Source of the DNA: Acanthaster planci
Taxonomy: Eukaryota > Echinodermata > Asteroidea > Valvatida > Acanthasteridae
Direction: 5' to 3'
DNA: 53,716 bases
NCBI RefSeq assembly: GCF_001949145.1
Contig: NW_019091476.1
Coordinates: 478,331 to 532,046, forward strand
Notes under the pieces: generated by a model
Seen by the model: the letters and a program-made list of their open reading frames with translations, nothing else
Databases searched by the model: none
Told to the model about the DNA's origin: nothing
Shown: positions 48,401-53,040 of the stretch, piece by piece
Numbering within the stretch: position 1 is the first letter of the stretch
Layout: each line of letters begins with the position of its first letter
Position numbers and translations under genes: made by a program

Positions 48401-49391
48401 GATATAATTTTCTGAATTTGAATATTCAAATGCCAAATTCATGAAAACAGAGAACATTCTTTTGTTTCAAATGAGAAAATTGCACTATGGAGGCTGGTTT
48501 CAAGTAGATTCTTAAGAAATCTTATGATTCAAAAATTAAATAATTCCTTAAAACATTTAAAAGGAATAAAAAGTTTCAACAAGGCAAGAAGTATCTCATG
48601 TCTGTTAAATCTTGTTAAATTGTGGCGGGAGTTACTCCTAGACATGAGAAGCTATTATAGTGATTATAATGTACAAGTGATTACGTTATTGCAACTGATT
48701 TTGAATATGGTTTAATCATCAACAATCTACTAGTTGGTAAGATCGAAAATTCGGATATTTGATGCATTGCATTTTTTTTGAGGAATTGATCCTTTAGTTT
48801 TTAGAGTAACTTTTCACGGTCATTTTTGACACCAAGTTTGCGAAAATCAAAAATACCATTCTTGTGCAGTGCACATTTTTTCGAGGTGGTTCAGCCCAAA
48901 ATGATGTACACCTTTTTACCACAACGGTGGTCAATAAAAAAAAGTGGGATGTAGATTTTTAATATGCAGGGGTATGAAATGCATGGTGTTTGAAGAAATC
49001 ATTTTGATTAACTTGATTTTTCTCAATTTACGACAGCAAGTTCTGCCATAACACTTTCCTTTTAATCAGCCACTGGCAATATTGAGTACCATAATTCTCA
49101 CATCCAAGGTTGTTACATGTGATATCAAACAATATGAATTCTACAATTTGTAGTTACCCTAATAATCTCATAGTGTACCCACATGCCTACTATTTGGAGA
49201 CAATATCAAATCAAGTCTACATGCAAATAAAGGGCAAATTAAGTTTACATGCTAAATTGGGTTCATTGAACCAGTTGGTAACAATCCAACCCATTAGCCA
49301 ATGGCAAAAGTCATTGTTCAATCTTACCTTTATTGATTGCAAAAGGACTTGGCCGGCGACTGGTGCAATAGCAAGTCCAAACAACGGATAT
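6336..49391 (-). CDS. Adhesion GPCR (C-type lectin / LamG-pentraxin / GAIN-GPS / 7TM), 5' incomplete, 25 exons
   Basis: This gene encodes a cell-surface adhesion-family (class B2) receptor. Its large extracellular region should bind ligand or matrix, and it should signal through G proteins by an internal tethered agonist. Reading 49391 down to 6336, the 25 exons keep phase at every junction and total 1036 codons including the stop. Domains by residue from the first visible one are: Cys-rich piece 1-24, C-type lectin about 25-196, LamG/pentraxin-like about 226-403, Ser/Thr stalk 404-425, GAIN about 426-722 with GPS cysteines C692, C704, C716 and C718 and cleavage expected at L721|T722, 7TM about 741-983, and a 52-residue tail. 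TM3 Cys805 and ECL2 Cys877 form the family disulfide. A LamG/PTX domain ahead of GAIN recalls vertebrate ADGRD1/ADGRD2, but the added lectin domain differs, so no symbol is given. Start codon and signal peptide are not seen. Confidence 0.93.
6917..7085 (-). CDS. aGPCR exon 24: TM6 and TM7
   Basis: This 169-nt exon (1 + 56 codons) encodes [14 protein letters not shown] (TM6) and [20 protein letters not shown] (TM7). Both are near-consensus for adhesion GPCRs ('LGLTWVFG' and 'YLFTI.NSLQG.FIF.FYC'). The acceptor is ATCCCCAG and the donor TCGGAG|GTAGGT. Confidence 0.98.
7822..7974 (-). CDS. aGPCR exon 23: ECL2 and TM5
   Basis: This 153-nt exon (1 + 50 codons + 2) encodes [18 protein letters not shown] and then [15 protein letters not shown] in ECL2 (C877) partners the TM3 cysteine, and W.F..P is the usual TM5 start. 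The acceptor is CTTCCCAG and the donor GCTAA|GTACGT. Confidence 0.97.
8731..8797 (-). CDS. aGPCR exon 22: TM4
   Basis: This 67-nt exon (2 + 21 codons + 2) encodes [17 protein letters not shown], the second part of TM4, completing AWG-VP from exon 21. The acceptor is TTTCTAG and the donor AACAC|GTAAGT. Confidence 0.96.
9045..9115 (-). mobile_element. tRNA-derived SINE-like fragment
   Basis: Minus-strand 9070-9060 is an exact pol III B box (GGTTCGAATCC). An A-box-like TGGCTTGCGTTAAGGA lies about 50 nt upstream. Together they look like the head of a tRNA-derived SINE in the intron between exons 21 and 22. The tRNA cloverleaf could not be folded convincingly, so it is not called a tRNA gene. Confidence 0.4.
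9584..9737 (-). CDS. aGPCR exon 21: TM3, ICL2, start of TM4
   Basis: This 154-nt exon (51 codons + 1) encodes [20 protein letters not shown] and [16 protein letters not shown], then [10 protein letters not shown]805 is the TM3 cysteine, and the [11 protein letters not shown] motif is diagnostic for class B2 receptors. The acceptor is CCAG and the donor ATGGG|GTGAGT. Confidence 0.98.
9851..10190. repeat. GAGTCTGAGTCACAAG repeat, split by an insertion
   Basis: Degenerate tandem units of gagtctgagtcacaag flank the element at 9899-10108. Related aagtcaagtcacaag units form the larger array at 35313-35668. Confidence 0.6.
9899..10108 (+). repeat. G-rich dispersed element, copy 2, nested in a GAGTC array
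   Basis: This is a second copy of the element at 4265, sharing GGGGGGCACCAGCTTTCAGTG and GCTTTTGTTAGCCTTGTT, with an extra tail rich in G and C runs. It interrupts a GAGTCTGAGTCACAAG-type repeat whose two parts lie at about 9851-9898 and 10115-10190. The bases cgag occur at both edges. It sits in the intron between exons 20 and 21. Confidence 0.7.
10462..10561 (-). CDS. aGPCR exon 20: ICL1 and TM2
   Basis: This 100-nt exon (1 + 33 codons) encodes [19 protein letters not shown], the conserved 'R..iH.NL...L..A' of TM2, and FLFLDV. The acceptor is ATACCAG and the donor CACAGT|GTAAGT. Confidence 0.96.
10887..10990 (-). CDS. aGPCR exon 19: TM1
   Basis: This 104-nt exon (34 codons + 2) encodes [17 protein letters not shown] and then [17 protein letters not shown], the pre-TM1 linker and TM1 of a secretin-like 7TM bundle. 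The acceptor is CTTCAG and the donor TTAAA|GTGAGC. Confidence 0.95.
12370..12478 (-). CDS. aGPCR exon 18: GPS autoproteolysis site and tethered agonist
   Basis: This 109-nt exon (1 + 36 codons) encodes WSSKGCNLT, then [19 protein letters not shown]704, C716 and C718 complete the GPS. The catalytic HL|T triad is intact (H720, L721, T722), so self-cleavage is expected. That would expose a TSFAVLT tethered agonist. The acceptor is GGTAG and the donor ATAGAG|GTGAGA. Confidence 0.97.
12971..13029. repeat. Small hairpin element, copy 1
   Basis: The arms CTAGCCCTAACACTCCTCA and TGAGGAGGGTTAGGGCTAG pair with about one mismatch in 19, around a centre gtcctccaacaggtgaagga. The centre and inner arms recur at 25494-25548. 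Confidence 0.8.
13281..13333 (-). CDS. aGPCR exon 17: start of GPS motif
   Basis: This 53-nt exon (17 codons + 2) encodes [17 protein letters not shown], the 'CVYWD' opening of the GPS with its first cysteine (C692). The acceptor TTTAG at 13334 keeps phase 0 with exon 16; a second AG 8 nt further in breaks phase. The donor is ACAAA|GTGAGT. Confidence 0.92.
14623..14755 (-). CDS. aGPCR exon 16: GAIN subdomain B strands
   Basis: This 133-nt exon (1 + 44 codons) encodes [17 protein letters not shown] then [14 protein letters not shown]. It matches the 'vlS.visvsi......l..PV.i.f.h' strands just before the GPS. The acceptor is TTTGCTGTAG and the donor GTAAG|GTACCT. Confidence 0.92.
15046..15265 (-). 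CDS. aGPCR exon 15: GAIN subdomain B
   Basis: This 220-nt exon (2 + 72 codons + 2) contains [20 protein letters not shown] and YRNLDGVI, the GAIN 'P..lf......v.f..Y.nL..l' strands. The acceptor lies after a long T tract (TTACTTAG). The donor GAAAG|GTTCAT lacks the usual +4/+5 bases but is the one that keeps phase. Confidence 0.87.
16741..16950 (+). mobile_element. tRNA-derived SINE-like element, copy 1
   Basis: A head ggggagtcaggttgctgttg is followed by an exact B box GGTTCAATTCC at 16797-16807 and a unique-looking body. The head and the tctttcctcaccttccacctctg-type segment are shared with 27832-28020. The end is approximate. Confidence 0.6.
17076..17476. mobile_element. hAT-type MITE, 401 bp, with 8-bp target duplication
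   Basis: The terminal inverted repeats CAGTGTTGTAGTCAAGTACTT and AAGTACTTGACTACATCACTG differ at one position. They are flanked on both sides by the exact 8-bp duplication gtttgaag (17068-17075 and 17477-17484). An 8-bp duplication with CAGTG ends is typical of hAT elements. Most of the interior also folds back (ggtaagattac near 17185 with gtaatcttacc near 17360), around a central agtactcggccgagtact palindrome near 17267. There is no coding capacity. Confidence 0.93.
18027..18219 (-). CDS. aGPCR exon 14: GAIN subdomain A to B
   Basis: This 193-nt exon (64 codons + 1) starts with [17 protein letters not shown] and runs through [21 protein letters not shown] helices, to SSSSDNI. The acceptor TTTACAG is strong. 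The donor ATTG|GTTTGG is weak. It was chosen because it alone leaves the single base that exon 15 requires and gives DNI-ATAVKRW, a normal GAIN strand. Confidence 0.82.
18526..19049. mobile_element. Foldback element, about 524 bp
   Basis: The ends CATGCAAGGATATCT (left) and its complement (right, 19036-19049) define the element. Inner arms of about 100 bp also pair: cagtatgctctgccc...gaagaggatgctaac on the left with gttagcatcctcttcac...gagcatactg on the right. Two tandem gggtctcctatac words lie in the centre. No clear target duplication was found. It is located in the intron between exons 13 and 14. Confidence 0.82.
19286..19471 (-). CDS. aGPCR exon 13: GAIN subdomain A helices
   Basis: This 186-nt exon (62 codons, phase 0 to 0) encodes helical sequence such as [18 protein letters not shown] and [12 protein letters not shown]. 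It matches the helical subdomain A of a GAIN domain and has N-glycosylation sequons. The acceptor CCCCAACAG and donor GTGCAG|GTATGA are strong. Confidence 0.92.
20536..20633 (-). CDS. aGPCR exon 12: Ser/Thr-rich stalk and start of GAIN
   Basis: This 98-nt exon (2 + 32 codons) starts with a Thr/Ser-rich stretch ([20 protein letters not shown]), likely O-glycosylated and with NST sequons, then [10 protein letters not shown], the first GAIN helix. The acceptor is CACTCAACAG and the donor AACAGG|GTAATT. It supplies the 2-nt to phase-0 bridge needed between exons 11 and 13. Confidence 0.83.
20722..20975. mobile_element. MITE-like inverted-repeat element, 254 bp
   Basis: The left end AGGGTCC..TTCATGGAG...AGCAG pairs imperfectly with the right end ctgc..tgcagctccatgaaataggaccct over about 50 bp. 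A related single end (agggtccattttatggaactg) occurs at about 36846, so the family is dispersed. No target duplication was recognised. Confidence 0.65.
21780..21842. repeat. Near-perfect 63-bp hairpin
   Basis: AATGTGTCCCCCTGGACACT continuing to TTACTGG is followed 8 nt later by its complement ccagtaaaagtgtctgggggacacatt, with one or two differences. Related gtgtcc and ggggacac words recur to 22195, where G-rich sequence alternates with acctaggtaa. Confidence 0.82.
23155..23243 (-). CDS. aGPCR exon 11: end of LamG/pentraxin domain
   Basis: This 89-nt exon (1 + 29 codons + 1) encodes [19 protein letters not shown], the classic LamG/PTX terminal motif (IDE..VWNRALS..EI). The acceptor is TTTCTAG and the donor GAAG|GTATGG. 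Confidence 0.93.
25494..25548. repeat. Small hairpin element, copy 2
   Basis: The arms AACTCTAACAGTCCTCAATCC and GGATTGAGGACTGTTAGGGTT pair with one mismatch over 21 bases. The centre tccaacaggtgaa is identical to copy 1 at 12971. It lies just inside the intron after exon 10. Confidence 0.82.
25596..25653 (-). CDS. aGPCR exon 10: 58-nt LamG strand
   Basis: This 58-nt exon (2 + 18 codons + 2) reads [14 protein letters not shown], equivalent to the 'L.LG......G' strand before the IDEF..W motif. The acceptor ACGTCAG gives the full strand. An internal TTTGCAG (exon end 25614) is in the same phase and would shorten the exon to 19 nt. The donor CTTGG|GTGAGT is good. Confidence 0.72.
26125..26400 (+). 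repeat. Dispersed repeat with 'caagttatcgcactgacag' tail
   Basis: The sequence tttgacctttgtttcttggac, aatctccaaaccaaatctgaaac, caagttatcgcactgacag and acaccacacctacagaccacc resembles a repeat common in marine deuterostomes and molluscs, recognised from memory. Only one copy is seen here, so this rests on general familiarity. Confidence 0.4.
26549..26661 (-). CDS. aGPCR exon 9: LamG/pentraxin domain
   Basis: This 113-nt exon (1 + 37 codons + 1) contains GSHQWNANV and [11 protein letters not shown], matching the 'W.h....gl.lYvNG' strands of LamG/PTX domains. The acceptor is TTTCCACAG and the donor AAAAG|GTTGGT. The preceding intron is about 7 kb and holds the DIRS-like remnant. Confidence 0.87.
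27182..27321. mobile_element. TA-flanked MITE, 140 bp
   Basis: The ends CCATGCACGATATGGGG and ccccatatcttgcatca form imperfect inverted repeats, followed inward by runs of C and G. TA lies immediately outside both ends (27180-27181 and 27322-27323), as for Tc1/mariner-type elements. The word taagtcca also occurs on both sides. An ambiguous base (n) is present at 27275 near the G run. Confidence 0.68.
27832..28020 (+). mobile_element. tRNA-derived SINE-like element, copy 2
   Basis: The head gtgagtcaggttggcatagtgg contains a good pol III A box (TGGCATAGTGG, 27847-27857). The B box region is degraded (gagctcaaattt). It shares head and internal words with the copy at 16741. The end is approximate. 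Confidence 0.6.
28280..30660 (-). mobile_element. Decayed DIRS-like (tyrosine-recombinase) retroelement
   Basis: On the minus strand, frames broken by stops and shifts encode reverse-transcriptase pieces. [14 protein letters not shown] (about 28720-28770) matches the DIRS-family SLDLKDAYxHIPI. A following frame reads [15 protein letters not shown] (canonical LPFGLSTAPRVFTK). Further down, [10 protein letters not shown] and MMTPLRQHL (about 28310-28390) match the RT end LLGLLASLVPLVPLG..MRPLQ. Order and spacing fit a DIRS RT read from high to low coordinates. Sequence up to about 30660 contains more broken frames in the same direction, probably the gag-like part. No recombinase domain was found. 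It sits in the 7-kb intron between exons 8 and 9. Confidence 0.72.
30731..32133. repeat. Pair of 42-bp direct repeats 1.36 kb apart
   Basis: At 30731-30772 and 32091-32133 the same sequence occurs with a few differences, around acaaattcgtccctgtcct. The first copy abuts the 5' side of the DIRS-like remnant. These could be remains of terminal repeats or of one element interrupted by another. Confidence 0.5.
31709..31884. mobile_element. Inverted-repeat element, 176 bp
   Basis: GTGTGTAAATGCCTTCAATC, continuing ttggac, at the left pairs with gtccacgattgaaggcgtttacacac at the right, about 26 bp with few mismatches. The interior has two ccgtggac words. It is non-coding and MITE-like, without an obvious target duplication. 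Confidence 0.68.
33644..33683 (-). CDS. aGPCR exon 8: 40-nt microexon in LamG domain
   Basis: This 40-nt exon (2 + 12 codons + 2) encodes [14 protein letters not shown] when joined to its neighbours, filling the strand between exon 7 (..WIVIS) and exon 9 (CDIV..). The acceptor TTTTTTTGCAG and donor TTGAG|GTGAGT are both strong, and both phases fit. Confidence 0.8.
34837..34925 (+). repeat. AACCA simple repeat
   Basis: Degenerate aaccaaaccaaaccc units grade into a CA-rich stretch (ggcacagcaccacaccacaac). It is simple-sequence DNA in an intron. Confidence 0.6.
35059..35169 (-). CDS. aGPCR exon 7: LamG/pentraxin core
   Basis: This 111-nt exon (2 + 36 codons + 1) carries MCLSNLAKC (C270, C276) followed by [10 protein letters not shown]. 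That is the conserved 'C..GFSISFWL' beta-strand pair of LamG/pentraxin domains in animal receptors. The acceptor is ACATAG and the donor TCTA|GTAAGT. Confidence 0.9.
35313..35668. repeat. Degenerate AAGTCAAGTCACAAG array
   Basis: Two clusters (about 35313-35430 and 35545-35668) of short units of the form aagtcaagtca(c/t)aag are separated by about 110 nt of unrelated sequence. Both clusters begin with a ttgcaagtccaagtcaagtc word, suggesting an array or an element duplicated in place. It lies in the intron between exons 6 and 7. Confidence 0.65.
36631..36754 (-). CDS. aGPCR exon 6: start of LamG/pentraxin-like domain
   Basis: This 124-nt exon (41 codons + 1) reads [16 protein letters not shown] and ends near [10 protein letters not shown]. 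It looks like the first beta strands of a concanavalin A-like fold before the CL...C motif in exon 7. The acceptor is TGTACAG and the donor GATG|GTATGT. Confidence 0.75.
38690..38829 (-). CDS. aGPCR exon 5: end of lectin domain and linker
   Basis: This 140-nt exon (2 + 46 codons) contains [14 protein letters not shown], matching the terminal W...YIC of C-type lectin folds (C196). A linker with C219 and C222 follows. The acceptor is TTGGAG. The donor CAC|GTAATG was chosen because it ends in phase 0 as exon 6 needs; TTG|GTTTAT 57 nt earlier (38747) would also fit and give a shorter linker. The end coordinate is therefore less certain than the exon itself. Confidence 0.68.
38922..39073 (-). CDS. 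aGPCR exon 4: C-terminal part of C-type lectin domain
   Basis: This 152-nt exon (1 + 50 codons + 1) ends with [15 protein letters not shown], where C174 sits in the place of the third core cysteine of a C-type lectin. The acceptor is TTTGGCAG and the donor is AAAG|GTAAAC. It is about 4.3 kb from exon 3. Confidence 0.8.
40300..42195. repeat. Scattered GCGAGTCAC words
   Basis: Six copies of the form taa(c/t)gcgagtca(c), or close variants with atgagtcac or caagtcac, occur near 40305, 40318, 40343, 41812, 42002 and 42180 in the intron between exons 3 and 4. They may mark a single old element of about 1.9 kb. Confidence 0.35.
43415..43552 (-). CDS. aGPCR exon 3: central C-type lectin domain
   Basis: This 138-nt exon (1 + 45 codons + 2) carries KVWTGLQ and NFSWVNK, the counterparts of the lectin core WIGL and the following W.W strand. 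No EPN or QPD sugar-specificity triplet is visible, so calcium-dependent sugar binding is doubtful. The acceptor is CTGTAG and the donor is GCCCT|GTAAGT. Confidence 0.88.
44289..44469 (-). CDS. aGPCR exon 2: N-terminal half of C-type lectin domain
   Basis: This 181-nt exon (2 + 59 codons + 2) encodes [14 protein letters not shown] followed by [10 protein letters not shown] and [14 protein letters not shown]. These match the start of a long-form C-type lectin fold: the extra N-terminal disulfide (C25, C36), the conserved EAR..C (C58) and the DLVS..S..E..FI helix. The acceptor is TATAG and the donor is ATCAG|GTTAGA. Confidence 0.88.
45115..49327. other. Intron between exons 1 and 2 (right part)
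   Basis: No supported exon was found. It contains the duplication at 47407-47747 and AT-rich sequence. Open frames in it are short and lack splice support. Confidence 0.4.
47407..47747. repeat. Local tandem duplication, two diverged units
   Basis: Unit 1 (47407-47535) and unit 2 (47548-47747) both begin ccaaaagtcattataaactt, share gaatttaac, ggcaaggatca and gagaagtatccag, and end gttttaaatgactgtg. Unit 2 carries about 70 extra bases after tttcaatg. Confidence 0.8.
49328..49391 (-). CDS. aGPCR exon 1 of the visible model (Cys-containing segment)
   Basis: This 64-nt exon (phase 0 to 1) encodes 21 residues including the motif WTCYC. It has an excellent polypyrimidine tract and CTAG acceptor and an AAAG|GTAAGA donor. 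Only the frame ending with one spare base joins the next exon, giving WTCYC...KETGC, which could be the end of an EGF-like module. Another frame of the same bases reads as a hydrophobic signal-like peptide, but its phase does not fit the next exon. It is not certain that this is the gene's first coding exon; phase 0 at its start suggests something lies upstream. Confidence 0.6.
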
Positions 49392-50461
49392 CTAGAGAAA
49401 GGAAAAGGCAGAAATTTATCATCAGTGGCTGCAGTCAAATAGTCATAAGCTGGCCTAAGATTTAATCAATCTCCAGATATCTGAACAATTGAAATACACT
49501 TTGCTCAGTTGGAAAATCGAGGCATCCTTTGACATACGCTTAGGTGTGTCTGAAGCTCTTTGCAGAACTTCCATGTACACGTACCATTACCTCAAACATT
49601 GTAACCACTTGATTTCTAATTCCAAGCAATTCCAATTAGAAAATGAAAATAAAGAGAGCTCAGTAAACATTACCACACATTTTGACACGTGATAAGCTGC
49701 GAAATGTGTAGGCCCGGCATAGCTGAATTGCTCTGGGTTAACTGGTGTGATGTTTGCTTTTCATCCTCAAAGCAGCTCATCTTGCAAAAAAGCTTGTATA
49801 CAAGTATATTGAGCAAAACAACCTTGAACATTTTTCTCAGTGCCAAAGTTGGGTTAAATTTCTGAGGGGGTGGCCGATGGCACACAAATAGAAGCTAATA
49901 AACTGTGGCTTGCACATAGGGTGTGCCAATTTAATGTGTCAAAATTCCAAATGGGTGGGGGAGGGACTTCTCCTGGAGTGATGTGCTCCCATGGTTAAGT
50001 TTTGATTTTCAGAGTAGGTTGTCTTCTGAAGGTCAATGTATATAATAGACCTGTTTAGGCGGCAAAATTCACTGGGTGACATGTCACACAACACATTGTC
50101 TGTAAGAAGATATTTTTGAGTATGGATCTGACTTGGTTGTATAAAACAAATTGGGAATGTTACTCAGCCCAAACTCTGCGTACCGGTACCCTCATTGTCT
50201 AATAATCCATTACCCTGGAATTGGACATAACTAAACTGTTAAACAAATTAAAGTCCTTCCGCATGCTAACAACTTACCAGTATGATTATCCAAATGCAGT
50301 CCATTGCCAATCCACTTTGACTGTGATGAGCATACATTCAGTGCAAGCACGGTTTATACACCAACTATGCAAGGGAATTCCGAACACTTGCGGCAAAGTG
50401 CAAATGGTCGCTTACATATCATCCATACCTTATTTCATAAACTGCAGTGCTGCATGCTCAC

Positions 50462-50557
50462 ACAACGCAGCCGTGATGGCCCAGAAATGGTTCTGGGAAA
50501 TCCAGTGTTTGGGAGATTCAGTCGGGCGTAAAGATGCCGTGCTGATGGATCATGAGC
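50462..50557 (-). CDS. Possible further upstream exon of the aGPCR
   Basis: A 96-nt segment of higher GC than its surroundings is open in phase 0 to 0, as the next exon (49391) requires. It ends TCTGTGT... at a usable donor (TGT|GTGAGC). It would encode ARLNLPNTGFPRTISG and a final RLRC. The acceptor (TATTGAG) lacks a pyrimidine tract, the peptide matches no domain I know, and the plus strand is also open here, so this is weak. Confidence 0.2.
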
Positions 50558-52572
50558 CTCAATAATGCATTCGTAGTTTCACATACAGCATAAACCTGTA
50601 CTACACATTTATATACTATGGGGAGACAATGCCAAAGAGTTGTTATGAATAAATTGAAAATATCCGTTACAGTAATTAATTCTGGTCACATACAAGAGAA
50701 AATAAGTGTTTTAGTTGGCATATTTGATATCATTGATCATTAAAAATTCAACCATTAGGAAAAAGCTCATACACAAAGGTTCATTTATTTCTCAAGGTAA
50801 CAGAACTTGTTCAATTACTGCAACAAGGGTCACTATAATCAATTAATACCAGATCTAAATGAAAAACCTCACAAGAGTAAAGGATTCACAATTTAGCAAA
50901 CAAATTTGCTAAACAATGTTTTTTTTCTTTGTAGCCTTGTGACAATAGGCCTTTAGCAATGCAGCACTTGTGTTAAAACCAAAACTGCACTTACTGGTAA
51001 AGCAAACCCTACCCACGACAAAGCTCAAAAAATTAGTTTACAATATTCCAGCACATTCTGAATGCTCATATGAAAATATAAAATAATGACAAAGTGCAAA
51101 ATCTGGGGTGTTAAAATTGTTATTGACTTAACAATCTGGGTGTTAACTTCAACCAGTTTTTAAAGTGCATAAAATCCTGGTACACTCAAATCTAATACAT
51201 TCAACACAAGAACGAGGTTTGAAAAAAGCACTTGTCTTTACAAAGCATGAAAATCATTGAAATTGTATTCCCTTGAACACACCCTTACCACATTGACCAC
51301 AACTGCAAAGTTTACTGTAACATATCACTCGTCTTGGATTAACTGCATCGAGAAAGAAAAACCTGCTTTTTTAAAAAAAAACCAATGCAATGATGGCTGC
51401 TAATTGGACACCAGCTCTAACTGACCTAGGCAACCCAGCATACATGTACATGTATGGTCTGTTCAACTTGACTCGATAGAAAACGTAGAATGTGACACTT
51501 ACACATAGCATTTCAAGCAAATGGACGAACAGGGGCAAGCCTCAATGTAGATTTCAAGGAGTCAATGGAGATTTCTAGGAGTCAAAACGCAACAATAAAA
51601 ATCTCTATAAACAGCACATTTCCAACGATTCAGGAAAAACCATTGTTCAGCTAAGCTACATAAACCAGAAAACACACAATAAAGCATGGTGTTCACAGTT
51701 CATGGGTATTTATTACGAAAGGGCTGAAAGGAGACAAATTACTACAATGCTCAACAAACATTTAGCTATCATTACTTTTTTTAACAACACATCTCCAACA
51801 CACAAAATTGAATCCAACCCTATACCGAAGGTGATTTGTTGTCATGACATCCTATTTTTCAAAGGCACTTAATAATTAAATTGTCCACATCACACACAAA
51901 GGCACACAAACCGACAGATGAACTCATATATACAAAGGCATCAAAGTTTTTCTTGGCCCAAATTGTCTGAGGATAAAAACTATCATGATTGATTTCTTGG
52001 AGATAACATCAGCGGATTGTTACATACATTACACATTAATTTTAATCACGGCCAAACTTTGTCCAGTGTCAACTTACTGGGTTGGGCATGCCCAACTTCA
52101 TGAGCACAGCTGACTTTGAAAAGTATCAAAAATTACAAGTGAAAGAATCAAATACAAAAATAAATATGAACACAATAATAGAAAATTATACTGATGATGA
52201 GATACATGTAAATCCTCAAAACAAGTTATATATTACTATCAGGTGTTCCTTTATAATGCTAACATGACATTTGGGTTGTTCAGAGAAGCTTTCATCAAGG
52301 TGGTTATAATAACCACCTCGATTTAATTGATAGATTCTGGGGTTTCTGGGACATTTGGAGGGGGAGAGGAGTTTGGTCAAATTTAACATTAGTCCAATCA
52401 TGGCTCCATGGTCCAATGAGTAGTGCAGGCTGAGCAGACACTTCAGAAATACTGTGCCTGTTCAAAAACTTTTCATGGGAAAACATTTTCAGTACCGCAA
52501 GATAGACTGTTCTACTTCTTTGATTCATATTGTAGTTAGCAAGATAGTGACAGAAAAAATGTCGGCATAAGG

Positions 52573-53040
52573 GTGTACATGTCCATATATATACATATAG
52601 TCATGACACAGTGTGTGGAGATTTTGTTGGGATATTCGAAAATACACGTAATGGATATTTATGAGAATAAGCAGTTCATATTACAGGTTTTTTCTGTCTT
52701 GATAGATACTTATGTCAGTTATGATGAAGATAATATCAGAGGTCGTAGTCTATGTTTGAGAAGTTCTGTACAGGTAGTGGAACACTGTGAAAATGATAGA
52801 AAAAATGACGGATGCTACATGCAGCGAGTCAGTTTGAAGTTTATTCCATTAACCAGCAAATGTGAAACTGCATTGTGTCAGCCATTTGATGTGTCGAAAA
52901 TATCTTTTACTGGTCAAGAAATGTACAAAGAATACAAAATGGGATCATCAGAGTCAATGAGAACAGAGCGTGGTGGTGATTGTTTTTTAGGGCCATTTCA
53001 TGAGCAAATTCTAGAACAGAAGACAGATGTCATCACATGA
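52573..53040 (+). CDS. Hypothetical 155-codon open frame, unrecognised
   Basis: This single frame has seven cysteines (for example EHCENDRKNDGCYMQ and CETALCQPFD). After its stop, other frames stay open for short distances with protein-like sequence (such as YEIREGVFNSSAWAT at about 53110 and MAMADMLGCKYNEYQQVAC at about 53170). That would suit a decayed coding sequence or retrocopy. No domain was recognised. A frame of this length is also expected about once or twice by chance in this much AT-rich DNA, so it is listed with low confidence. Confidence 0.2.
   Translation: MYMSIYIHIVMTQCVEILLGYSKIHVMDIYENKQFILQVFSVLIDTYVSYDEDNIRGRSLCLRSSVQVVEHCENDRKNDGCYMQRVSLKFIPLTSKCETALCQPFDVSKISFTGQEMYKEYKMGSSESMRTERGGDCFLGPFHEQILEQKTDVIT

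Noticed and set aside
49328-49438. Signal-peptide-like reading ([17 protein letters not shown]) in another frame of exon 1
   Set aside because: That frame ends in phase 0 at the donor, while the lectin exon needs one spare base. Without another acceptor it cannot join the receptor.
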